Assembly (NCBI GenBank): GCA_937895955.1
Contig: CALAZI010000067.1
Coordinates: 1 to 31,955 of the forward strand
Length of the DNA: 31,955 bases
DNA from: an uncultured Alphaproteobacteria bacterium
GTDB lineage: Bacteria > Pseudomonadota > Alphaproteobacteria > Caulobacterales > Parvularculaceae
Direction of reading: 5' to 3'
Within the stretch, counting starts at the first letter, position 1. Each line of letters opens with the position of its first letter. The notes under the pieces were generated by a model. It saw nothing but the letters and a program-made list of their open reading frames with translations, did no database searches and had not been told where the DNA came from. Below, in pieces: positions 1-7,672 of the stretch. A program made the position numbers and the translations under genes.

Positions 1-35
1 CGACCGGCGGGAGTTTAGGCGGTCCGGAAGCGCCA

Positions 36-52
36 GCCAATGAAAAATTGGC
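36..52. other. Short inverted repeat in the left-edge stretch
   Basis: Bases 1-100 hold no gene I can support. The only structure is a 6-bp inverted repeat (GCCAAT at 36-41, ATTGGC at 47-52) around an A-rich loop. It lies downstream of the Nudix gene on the minus strand. No T-run follows it on that strand, so it is not a convincing intrinsic terminator. Confidence 0.3.
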
Positions 53-100
53 GAAAACCGGCCAAAGCCGTCTCACTTTCAACTAGCGGCTCATGCGGCC

Positions 101-619
101 TTATTCGCCCGCCTGCAGCTCCCGGTAGTCAAAATAAAGCTGTAAAGCCAATGCGGTAATCGGCGTAAATCGTCGAAAATTTCGCGCAAAATCATTCTCG
201 CGCAAGCGAACAAGTCTGCCCTCTTCGCTAATGCGCCGCCGATCAAGCCTTTCCGGATCGAAATCATCGACAATGAAAAGATGGCCGACAGCGACATCGC
301 CCTTGTTGTCAAAAGTCTTGATCGCCGCCACGCGCGCCAGTTCGCCGTGACCGAGGCGCACGCCGGTTTCCTCTTCTATTTCGCGTATGGCGCATTCTTC
401 GGGCGTCTCATCTCCCTCGCGATGACCGCCGAACATGGCGATGCGTCCGAAATACAATTTGTCGCGACGAATCCTCTTTTGCAGCAAAAAGCGTCCCTTC
501 GGGCCCGCCTCGCGAAAAAGAACAGCCGTGTACGCGCCGGGCGGTTCGCTTTCGGCGACCAGCGCAGCGGCGCGCTCGACTCTCTCATTGAACAGGAATT
601 GCAAGATCGATCGAAACAC
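101..619 (-). CDS. Nudix hydrolase
   Basis: A 172-residue protein carrying a complete Nudix box at about residues 65-87: G65, E71, R79-E80-I81, E83-E84, G86-V87, which fits GX5EX7REUXEEXGU. The glutamates of this box bind the divalent metal that drives hydrolysis of a nucleoside diphosphate linked to another group. The substrate cannot be told from the sequence. The residues just before the box (KLYFGRIAMFGG) resemble those of housekeeping-type Nudix enzymes. The start is GTG at 619, six bases after the TGA of the upstream 663-residue gene; an AAGGA-like ribosome site lies in the tail of that gene, so the two are probably translated from one mRNA. Family call is firm; role is unknown. Confidence 0.85.
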   Translation of the reverse strand: MFRSILQFLFNERVERAAALVAESEPPGAYTAVLFREAGPKGRFLLQKRIRRDKLYFGRIAMFGGHREGDETPEECAIREIEEETGVRLGHGELARVAAIKTFDNKGDVAVGHLFIVDDFDPERLDRRRISEEGRLVRLRENDFARNFRRFTPITALALQLYFDYRELQAGE

Positions 620-625
620 GGCCGG

Positions 626-2617
626 TCAGTTCCTTTTGACCAGCGGCGTGAACGATATCGCGCCGAAAGCGAAAGTCAGCCAGCCCCAAAAGCCGACAAA
701 ACGAAATAACCATTCGAGATACCGATTTGTCGACATCCAGTATGCGGTCTGCGGCGTATCCAAAATCGGAAGAAACGTATCAAATGCGAACGTCATCGGC
801 TCAAACGACAGATATTCGCGAGTCGCGGGCTCTCCTGAGAACTCCCCCCCGGACAACAGCGATAATAGCCCGCATTCCCACCCCCAAACCCCAAGGATGA
901 AAGCGACGGCGATTCCTGCGAATGCGTGCAGGAGCGCACGATAAGGTTTAAAACCGTAGCCTATGAAAACTCCAATAAAAAACGTCCAGACCAAATTAAA
1001 GAAACCGCCGCTTGTCGGTTGCAAGGCGAATTGCTCTCTCTCCCATTTAAAGAATCTTTTTTCACGCCTGTACCTTAGTTCGCGCGCCGCATCTTCCTGC
1101 CCTTCCTGCTCCAACACGTTCGACGCGATCGTCCACGGCCCGGTGTCGAAAGGCGCGGCGCGGGCGCAGACGCAATGTGCGACGCGCAAGCGCCGAGTGC
1201 CGCAACACTCGCTGCCGTGACGGCCGGTAAAGGGTTCATTTTTTCCAAGCAGATCATCCCATTCCTGGGGGTTGAATGTCGATTCTTCGAGCCGTTTATA
1301 GGTGAACCCTTTCAAGGTTATCTGGCGATCGCCGATGTCGAAAATTTTCCATTGAAGCGCTTCCTTCTTATCCGTCGGTCGGCCGATTTCAAAAATTTCT
1401 GCATTGGATTGAAACACGACAATTCTCGACGAAATAACGCCGCTTGATGGCGAAATCTTCGCATCAAGAGACCAACCGTCTGCGTCATCGCGTTTGGACG
1501 ACGATGTCTCCACCGGCCGATTCCTTGCGCTCGGTTTGAATTTTACCGTCCCGGCACGATCGCTGCGCGCAAATCTCTTCAGAACAAGCTTGCCTTCAAC
1601 CGAACAATTATAGATTGAGAGGCTATTGAAATAGCTGTGATTGAACCCGCCGAAAAAGCCGTTTTCGCATCTGAAATCGCCGCCGACTCGTGTTGAATGA
1701 ACCAAAACGGATCCAGACGTCGCCTCAAAATATTCTATGCTCTGAACGCCGTTGCCATTCAGCAAATATCGTGAAAATCGCAGATCGCCGCCAATTTTCG
1801 CTCCCCGTATCTCAAGCGCTATGCCTCGCAAACTTTTTCGATCGTTGGTCTGGTCGACGCCATGAACAGACAGCCCGCTTAGATCGAGCCGCCCGCCTGT
1901 CGACACGCCGCTGAAGTCGACGTCCCCATCGGAGACTTCGAGACGTGTCGGCCCGTGATCGCCGCCGATGGCGATGTCGCCGCCGATTTTTCCGTTTCGG
2001 ACGCTCAAACCTTTTGGAATTTTAAGATCGCGAAGCGACATCGAGCCGCCGATGTCACAATCATCAAGCTCCAGCCGATCGAATCCAGTCAGGTTCTCTA
2101 GGACGAGATTGCCGCGAACAATCAGCCGGCTCGCCGACAGCTTTGCACTGTCTTTAACGAGGGTTGCGAACTCATCGCTTTCAGTGTCTTCGATGATTTC
2201 TTTTTCCGGATCAGCGAACTTAGCGCGCAGGTTGTGCGACGCCGGAGAAACCGCGCCGGCGCGCCCCATCTTTCTGACATTCTGCATGATAAGGGACGCA
2301 AACCCCGCGCCTTCGAGATTGATGCAGCCTTCAATCTCGATGTCATTGAGAATGACGTCGGCCTCGAGAAGCAATCCGCTCCAGTCGAGCCGACCGACAA
2401 TCCTGAGGCGGCCGGCGCCATTGAGAATGAAAGGCGTTTCAGGTTGACCTGACGAGCGCGCATTTCGCGCTTCCAACAGTGAGCGGATAAATGAAGCGCG
2501 AATTTCCTGGATGGCGCCGCGGCGCGGCCGCCACGCATCGCCGGCGCTGAATGCGCGCGCAATCTCATCCTCAACGCTGGCGAATCTCGCCGATACGAAT
2601 TTTCCCCTCATCCCCAC
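626..2617 (-). CDS. Beta-solenoid repeat protein with C-terminal membrane domain, function unknown
   Basis: A 663-residue protein. About residues 60-400 consist of irregular repeats in which hydrophobic residues alternate with turns of the type 'IGGDLR', 'GGRLDLSGL', 'VGGDFRC', a pattern typical of right-handed beta-solenoids. A charged helical stretch follows ('EQEGQEDAARELRYRREKR'). The C-terminus then has hydrophobic segments near 540-582 and 635-655 with a 'GYGFKP' motif at 553-558. This overall build recalls proteins often labelled 'membrane-associated oxidoreductase', for which I know of no demonstrated enzyme activity and see no cofactor motif here. The start is GTG at 2617; an ATG two codons in (2611) is an alternative. 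Base composition looks more A/T-rich than gyrB next door. It sits 56 bases downstream of gyrB on the same strand and just ahead of the Nudix gene. Confidence 0.75.
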   Translation of the reverse strand: MGMRGKFVSARFASVEDEIARAFSAGDAWRPRRGAIQEIRASFIRSLLEARNARSSGQPETPFILNGAGRLRIVGRLDWSGLLLEADVILNDIEIEGCINLEGAGFASLIMQNVRKMGRAGAVSPASHNLRAKFADPEKEIIEDTESDEFATLVKDSAKLSASRLIVRGNLVLENLTGFDRLELDDCDIGGSMSLRDLKIPKGLSVRNGKIGGDIAIGGDHGPTRLEVSDGDVDFSGVSTGGRLDLSGLSVHGVDQTNDRKSLRGIALEIRGAKIGGDLRFSRYLLNGNGVQSIEYFEATSGSVLVHSTRVGGDFRCENGFFGGFNHSYFNSLSIYNCSVEGKLVLKRFARSDRAGTVKFKPSARNRPVETSSSKRDDADGWSLDAKISPSSGVISSRIVVFQSNAEIFEIGRPTDKKEALQWKIFDIGDRQITLKGFTYKRLEESTFNPQEWDDLLGKNEPFTGRHGSECCGTRRLRVAHCVCARAAPFDTGPWTIASNVLEQEGQEDAARELRYRREKRFFKWEREQFALQPTSGGFFNLVWTFFIGVFIGYGFKPYRALLHAFAGIAVAFILGVWGWECGLLSLLSGGEFSGEPATREYLSFEPMTFAFDTFLPILDTPQTAYWMSTNRYLEWLFRFVGFWGWLTFAFGAISFTPLVKRN

Positions 2618-2641
2618 TCCCCCGCGAGTGCGTCGGGGGAG
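2617..2641 (-). promoter_or_regulatory. Hairpin over the start region of the 663-residue gene
   Basis: An 8-bp perfect inverted repeat, CTCCCCCG at 2617-2624 and CGGGGGAG at 2634-2641, with a 9-base loop. In the mRNA the G-rich arm is the likely Shine-Dalgarno and reaches the first base of the GTG start, so folding would hide the ribosome site. It lies in the short gap after gyrB. No T-run follows, so it is not an intrinsic terminator. It may instead be a fragment of a dispersed palindromic repeat. Confidence 0.45.
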
Positions 2642-2673
2642 AGTTGTCTAACGATCCTGGAAAATCAAGCCGC

Positions 2674-5097
2674 CTACACGTCAAGCTCGGCCGTCAGGGC
2701 GTTTTCCTGAATGAATTCGCGGCGCGGCTCGACGATCTCGCCCATCAGCTTGGAGAAAATGTCGTCCGCGTCGTCGGCTTCCTTGATCCTCACCTGCAAG
2801 AGCACGCGCGCGGCCGGGTCAAGCGTCGTTTCCCAAAGCTGGTTCGGGTTCATTTCGCCGAGACCTTTGTAGCGCTGGATCGCGACGCCCTTCTCGCCGG
2901 CGGCGCGCGCCGCGCGCAAGAGACTGTTCGGCCCGGTCACGCGCTCGCGTTGGTCCTTGCGCGCCCAGATTGCGGGATTGGCGAAGATGTCGGCCAGCTC
3001 GTTCATCGCTTCCTGCGTGCGGCGAGCATCGCCCGACATCAACACGTCGCGCGTCAGCGCATGGCGCTCGCGAACGCCGCGCAATTCGCGTTCGAAGACA
3101 TAGCCGCCCTCGCCGTCGATCGCGCCTGTCCAGCCGCGTTCGAATTCATCGGCGATGAGATTGAGCCGCTCCGCCGCGCGGTCGGCGAGCGCCTGCGCCT
3201 TTTCGGCGTCGGCCGGCGCTTCATGCAGCGCGCGCGCGAGCGCGGCCTGCACGATGATGTCGCGCGAAAAACGCTGCGGGAATTCGTCGATCGCCTCGCG
3301 CACCTTCCTCGCCTTGGCGATGATGTCGGCGAGATCGGCGCCGGCGATCGTCTCGCCCGAGGCGAGCGCAAGCTGCGCGTCGGAAGCGCCTTCGGAATAA
3401 AGATAATCCTCAAGCTCGCGATCATCGAGCACATATTGCTCGGACTTGCCGCGAGTGATCTTGTAGAGCGGCGGCTGCGCGATATAGAGGCATCCGCGCG
3501 AAATGATCTCCGGCATCTGGCGGAAGAAGAACGTCAAGAGAAGCGTCCTGATATGCGCGCCGTCGACATCGGCGTCGGTCATGATGACGATCTTGTGGTA
3601 GCGAAGCTTGTCGGCGTTGAAATCGTCGCGCCCGATGCCGGTGCCGAGCGCGGTGATGAGGGTGCCGATTTCCTGGCTTGAAAGCATCTTGTCGAAACGC
3701 GCGCGCTCGACATTCAAAATCTTGCCGCGCAGCGGCAGCACCGCCTGGTTTTCGCGGTTGCGCGCCTGTTTCGCCGAACCGCCCGCCGAATCGCCCTCGA
3801 CGATGAAAAGCTCCGACTTCGCCGGATCGCGCTCCTGGCAGTCGGCGAGCTTGCCGGGCAGCGAGGAGACGTCGAGCGCGGATTTGCGCCGCGTCAGTTC
3901 GCGCGCCTTGCGCGCCGCTTCGCGCGCCATCGCCGCCTCGACGATCTTGCCGACGACTTTTCGCGCCTCGCCCGGATTTTCCTCGAACCATTCGCCGATC
4001 TTTTCGGCGACGACGCCTTCGACGACCGGGCGCACTTCGGACGAGACGAGCTTGTCTTTCGTCTGCGAGGAGAATTTGGGGTCCGGCACTTTCACCGACA
4101 GGATGCAGGTCAATCCCTCGCGGGCGTCATCGCCGGTGAGCGAGATTTTCTCTTTCTTGGCGATGCCGGATTCGGCCGCGTAATTGTTGATGATGCGCGT
4201 CAGCGCGGCGCGATAGCCCGCAAGGTGCGTGCCGCCGTCGCGCTGCGGGATGTTGTTGGTGAAGCACAGCACCTTTTCGTGATAGCTGTCGTTCCACCAC
4301 ATCGCGACATCGACGGTGACGCCGTCGCGCTCCGTCGAAAAGGCGATCGGCGCGTCGATAAGCGGCGTTTTCGACTTGTCGAGATAACGCGCATAGGCGA
4401 CGAGGCCGCCCTCGTAATAGAGTTTTTCCTCGCGCTTCTCGACATGGCGCGCATCCTTGAGGCGGATCGACACGCCGGAATTGAGGAAGGCGAGTTCGCG
4501 CAGGCGATGCTCGAGCGTGTCGAAATCAAACTCGGTGCCGGTGAAAATCTTGTCGGACGGCAGGAACGTCACTTCCGTTCCGGTGTCTTGCGTCTCGCCG
4601 ACGATTTTCAGCGGCGCTTCGGGAACGCCCATGCGAAACCGCATGTAATGCTCCTTGCCGCCGCGCTTGATCCTGAGGTCGAGCCATTCGGAAAGCGCGT
4701 TGACGACGGAGACGCCGACGCCGTGCAGGCCGCCCGAGACCTTGTACGAATTCTGGTCGAATTTTCCGCCGGCGTGGAGCTGCGTCATGATGACTTCAGC
4801 CGCCGAAACGCCTTCCGTCGGATGAATGTCCGTCGGCACGCCGCGACCATTATCCCTGACCGTGACCGAGCCGTCCTCGTTCAGGCGGACTTCGATGTCG
4901 TCGCAGAAACCGGCGAGCGCCTCATCGATCGCGTTGTCGACGACTTCATAGACCATGTGATGCAGGCCCGATCCGTCATCGGTGTCGCCGATATACATGC
5001 CGGGGCGCTTTCTGACGGCGTCAAGGCCTTTCAGAACCTTGATCGAGTCGGCGCCGTAGCCGTCCGAGCCTTCTTTTTTCGCGGCGGGATTCGCCAT
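2674..5097 (-). CDS. gyrB: DNA gyrase subunit B
   Basis: An 807-residue protein, the usual length for gram-negative GyrB. It is the ATPase subunit of the A2B2 gyrase that introduces negative supercoils. The N-terminal GHKL ATPase is marked by 'VYEVVDNAIDEALAG' and 'DNGRGVP', with the 'GLHGVGVSVVNALS' ATP lid. The TOPRIM domain shows EGDSAGGSAK near residue 432 and 'MTDADVDGAHIRT' near 502, giving the metal-binding Glu and DxD. The C-terminal tail motif 'QRYKGLGEMNPNQLW' lies near 739. The long segment before that tail is the insert normal for proteobacterial GyrB. It follows recF by 17 bases and is probably cotranscribed with it. No quinolone- or coumarin-resistance inference was attempted. 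Confidence 0.98.
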   Translation of the reverse strand: MANPAAKKEGSDGYGADSIKVLKGLDAVRKRPGMYIGDTDDGSGLHHMVYEVVDNAIDEALAGFCDDIEVRLNEDGSVTVRDNGRGVPTDIHPTEGVSAAEVIMTQLHAGGKFDQNSYKVSGGLHGVGVSVVNALSEWLDLRIKRGGKEHYMRFRMGVPEAPLKIVGETQDTGTEVTFLPSDKIFTGTEFDFDTLEHRLRELAFLNSGVSIRLKDARHVEKREEKLYYEGGLVAYARYLDKSKTPLIDAPIAFSTERDGVTVDVAMWWNDSYHEKVLCFTNNIPQRDGGTHLAGYRAALTRIINNYAAESGIAKKEKISLTGDDAREGLTCILSVKVPDPKFSSQTKDKLVSSEVRPVVEGVVAEKIGEWFEENPGEARKVVGKIVEAAMAREAARKARELTRRKSALDVSSLPGKLADCQERDPAKSELFIVEGDSAGGSAKQARNRENQAVLPLRGKILNVERARFDKMLSSQEIGTLITALGTGIGRDDFNADKLRYHKIVIMTDADVDGAHIRTLLLTFFFRQMPEIISRGCLYIAQPPLYKITRGKSEQYVLDDRELEDYLYSEGASDAQLALASGETIAGADLADIIAKARKVREAIDEFPQRFSRDIIVQAALARALHEAPADAEKAQALADRAAERLNLIADEFERGWTGAIDGEGGYVFERELRGVRERHALTRDVLMSGDARRTQEAMNELADIFANPAIWARKDQRERVTGPNSLLRAARAAGEKGVAIQRYKGLGEMNPNQLWETTLDPAARVLLQVRIKEADDADDIFSKLMGEIVEPRREFIQENALTAELDV

Positions 5098-5114
5098 GGT
5101 TTTTCTTCCTGATG

Positions 5115-6308
5115 CTAGCCGATTTCCGAAACGCCGCCGGCTTTCACGTCAAACGCCTGGGCGCGAGATCCCCAGGAGCTGAAAAGCGAGGCGTCGGTGC
5201 CGGTCATGAAACACTGGAATTGAAGATCGTCGAGAATGTCGAAAAGCGCGGCGCGGCGGTCTTCATCGAGATGCGCCGCGATTTCATCGAGCAGAAGAAT
5301 TAAAGGCGCGCCGTCGCCTTTCAGGGACAGCGCGCGCGCATTGGCGAGAACGAGGCCGATCAGAAGCGCCTTTTGCTCGCCGGTCGAACAGAGCCGCGCC
5401 GGGCGGCCCTTCGCGCGATGCGCAACGAGCATGTCGCTGCGATGCGGACCGATGAGCGCGCGCCCCGCCTCCGCATCGATGCGGCGGTTCGATTTCAATC
5501 GCGCCAGGAACTCTTCCTCAACCTCTGCGGCGGGCTGATAGGCGAGCGCCGCCTCGATGTCGCCCTCAAGCGCGATGTCGGCGGCGGGAAAGGCGGCGTC
5601 TTCATCTTCAACGGCGGCGGCGAGAAGCGCGCCCGCCATGTCGCGGCGCGCGGCGGCGAGCGCGACGCCCGCTTCGGCCATTTGCAGTTCAAGCGCGGCG
5701 AGCCACGCCTCGTCGCGGCTGCGCTCATCAAGCAGCCGCTGGCGCTGGCGCATCGCCGTTTCGTAAGAGGACGAAACGCGCGCGATCGCCGGATCGAGCG
5801 CCATCGCCATGCGGTCGAGAAAACGCCGGCGTTCGCCCGCGCCTTCCAGGAACAGGCGGTCCTGCGCCGGGGTCAGCCAGACGAGACGCAGATGATCGGC
5901 GAAGGCGGACGGGCCCGACGCCGTCCCGCCGTCGATGCGGCAGCGGCGCCGGTCGGCGTCGCGCGCGCCGTCGGCGCCGACGCCGAGCGCGATTTCATCG
6001 CCCGCCGTTTCAAGCCGGATTGAAACCGCCCAGCCGCCGTCGCCGTCAAGCCGCGGCAATTCCTCAAGCCGCGCATGACGCAGCCCGCGCCCCGGCCCGA
6101 GAAGCGAAATCGCTTCCAGCGCATTCGTCTTGCCGGCGCCGTTCGGCCCAGACAGCGCGACGGGGCGCCCGTCAAGCGCAAGATCGAGCCGCTCATAGCT
6201 GCGGAAATCGGCGAGCGTCAGTCGGCGAATGCGCGCGCGCGGCGACGCTGCAACGCCGCTCCACGCCGCGTCGTCGTCCAGCTTGCGGATCGCCGATGGT
6301 GTCGCCAT
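5115..6308 (-). CDS. recF: DNA replication/repair protein RecF
   Basis: A 397-residue SMC-like ATPase that helps load RecA at single-strand gaps and at stalled forks. The Walker A motif GPNGAGKT lies at residues 54-61 and is followed by 'NALEAISLLGPGRG', characteristic of RecF. The ABC-type signature region is 'STGEQKALLIGLVLAN', and the Walker B is 'LILLLDEIAAHLD' near residues 345-357. The start at 6308 gives about 25 residues more than the conserved core ('IRRLTLADFRSYE'); a GGA-containing ribosome site stands close to it, so I keep this start. It lies 12 bases after dnaN and 17 before gyrB, an operon-like spacing. Confidence 0.95.
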   Translation of the reverse strand: MATPSAIRKLDDDAAWSGVAASPRARIRRLTLADFRSYERLDLALDGRPVALSGPNGAGKTNALEAISLLGPGRGLRHARLEELPRLDGDGGWAVSIRLETAGDEIALGVGADGARDADRRRCRIDGGTASGPSAFADHLRLVWLTPAQDRLFLEGAGERRRFLDRMAMALDPAIARVSSSYETAMRQRQRLLDERSRDEAWLAALELQMAEAGVALAAARRDMAGALLAAAVEDEDAAFPAADIALEGDIEAALAYQPAAEVEEEFLARLKSNRRIDAEAGRALIGPHRSDMLVAHRAKGRPARLCSTGEQKALLIGLVLANARALSLKGDGAPLILLLDEIAAHLDEDRRAALFDILDDLQFQCFMTGTDASLFSSWGSRAQAFDVKAGGVSEIG

Positions 6309-6320
6309 TTGTTCCGGTCT

Positions 6321-7439
6321 TCAGACGCGCAGCGGCATCAGCACGTAAAGCGCGCGCGGATCGTCTTCGTCAGTCACAACGCTCGGGCTCGCGGGATCCG
6401 CGAGGCGGAAAGTCATCGACGCGCCTTCAATCTGGCCGGCGATGTCGAGGAGGTAGCGCGCGTTAAAACCGATCTCGAGCGGATCGCCGCTGTAATCGAC
6501 CGACAATTCCTCAAGCGCGCTTCCGGCTTCCGGATTGTTGACCGTGAGGCGCAGGCGGTCGTTCTCGATCGCCATCTTGATCGAGCGCGTGCGGTCGGCC
6601 GAAATCGTCGCGACGCGATCGACGGCTTGCGCGAAATCTTTCGTTTCGGCGTTGAGAACGTTCGAATTGCCTTTCGGAATGACGCGCTCGTAATCGGGGA
6701 AAGAGCCGTCGATCAGCTTCGAGGTCAGATGACCGGCGCCGAAGCCGAAGCGGATTTTCGTCTCCGAGACCGAAATATCGACCGTTTCGTCGGCGTCGGC
6801 GAGCAGGCGCCCGATTTCGGCGACCGCCTTTCTCGGCACGATGACGCCGGGCATTTTCTCCGCGCCCGACGGCAAAGGCGCTTCAAGGCGCGCAAGACGA
6901 TGGCCGTCGGTCGCGGCGGCGCGCAGGAGCTTCTGCGAGCCGTCATTGACGGCGTGCAGATAGACGCCGTTCAGATAATAGCGCGTTTCCTCCTGCGACA
7001 TCGCGAAGCGCGCCTTGTCGAACAGGCGCGCAAGGTCCTGCGTCGACATGGTGAAGCGCACGTCAAGATCGCTCGTCGTCAATGTCGGGAAGTCTTCTTC
7101 CGGAAGAACGGCGAGCGCGAATTGCGAGCGCCCGGCCGACACCTGAAGCCGGCCTTCATCGGGCTGAAGGTCGAGACGCACCTGCGCGCCTTCCGGCAGG
7201 CGGCGCACGATTTCATAAAGCGTCAGCGCGGAAACCGTCGTCGATCCTTTTCGCGCGACATCGGCCGGCGCGGTTTCCGAAATCTCGATATCGAGATCGG
7301 TCGCGGTTAGCATCAGGGCGCCGCCGTCGGCCTGCAGCAGCACGTTTGAAAGAATGGGAATGGTGTTTCTGCGCTCGACGACGCTTTGAACATGGCCCAA
7401 CGCCTTCACGAGGGCCGACCGTTCGATAGTAACCTTCAT
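6321..7439 (-). CDS. dnaN: DNA polymerase III beta subunit (sliding clamp)
   Basis: A 372-residue protein starting 'MKVTIERSALVKALGHVQ', the classic N-terminus of the beta clamp, with clamp signatures 'TIPILSNVLLQA', 'ATDLDIEI', 'ATDGHRLA' and the C-terminal 'YVLMPLRV'. The dimer encircles DNA and tethers Pol III and other partners. The open frame extends 64 codons further upstream, but I place the start at 7439. There the clamp homology begins, the length becomes standard, and a purine-rich GAAAGAG lies upstream in the mRNA. The upstream extension has no clamp-like sequence. It follows dnaA on the same strand with 223 bases between, where a separate promoter is possible. Confidence 0.97.
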   Translation of the reverse strand: MKVTIERSALVKALGHVQSVVERRNTIPILSNVLLQADGGALMLTATDLDIEISETAPADVARKGSTTVSALTLYEIVRRLPEGAQVRLDLQPDEGRLQVSAGRSQFALAVLPEEDFPTLTTSDLDVRFTMSTQDLARLFDKARFAMSQEETRYYLNGVYLHAVNDGSQKLLRAAATDGHRLARLEAPLPSGAEKMPGVIVPRKAVAEIGRLLADADETVDISVSETKIRFGFGAGHLTSKLIDGSFPDYERVIPKGNSNVLNAETKDFAQAVDRVATISADRTRSIKMAIENDRLRLTVNNPEAGSALEELSVDYSGDPLEIGFNARYLLDIAGQIEGASMTFRLADPASPSVVTDEDDPRALYVLMPLRV

Positions 7440-7595
7440 GCTGCCGCGCTCTTTCAAAATCTGGCGGCGGCGCGAAAGCGAAGCGCCCTTTTCAGCGCTC
7501 TTTTCCGTGCCGCCGGATGCGTGAAGCAGGCGCAGATCGGGAGGCTGGCGCAAGCCGCCCGGACCCCCGAAATCCGCCCGCGGAATCGATGCCGG

Positions 7596-7601
7596 ATTAT
7601 A
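7596..7601 (-). promoter_or_regulatory. Candidate -10 box of a dnaN promoter
   Basis: A perfect TATAAT on the minus strand, in the 223-base gap between dnaA and dnaN and about 155 bases upstream of the dnaN ATG. No good TTGACA-like -35 stands at 16-18 bases from it, so the call rests mainly on the -10 match and its position. It would give dnaN-recF-gyrB a transcript independent of dnaA. Confidence 0.35.
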
Positions 7602-7609
7602 GGCTGAAA

Positions 7610-7646
7610 CCGCCGCGAAAGGCCAGCGCAAGCGGCCTTTCGGCGG
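7610..7646. other. Imperfect hairpin between dnaA and dnaN
   Basis: A long stem built from CCGCCGCGAAAGGCC (7610-7624) and GGCCTTTCGGCGG (7634-7646), with a two-base bulge and a 9-base loop. It lies between the dnaA stop and the candidate dnaN -10. It could stabilise the end of the dnaA mRNA or be a REP-like palindrome. Confidence 0.4.
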
Positions 7647-7652
7647 CCGTCA

Positions 7653-7672
7653 AAAGGCTTGTTCAAGCCTTT
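7653..7672 (-). terminator. Hairpin at the dnaA 3' end, possible terminator or attenuator
   Basis: A perfect 9-bp inverted repeat, AAAGGCTTG at 7653-7661 and CAAGCCTTT at 7664-7672, with a 2-base loop, overlapping the dnaA stop codon. On the minus strand the stem runs into TTTTG, a short U-run. This fits a weak intrinsic terminator that could separate dnaA from dnaN expression. Confidence 0.45.

Noticed and set aside
2551..5112. Long open plus-strand frames opposite gyrB
   Set aside because: They are complementary-strand shadows in GC-rich coding DNA; their translations are Arg/Ala/Asp-rich with no known domain, while the minus strand encodes an unmistakable GyrB.
7440..7631. Longer dnaN start at 7631
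   Set aside because: The extra 64 residues are unlike the clamp family, and the MKVTIE start at 7439 gives standard length.
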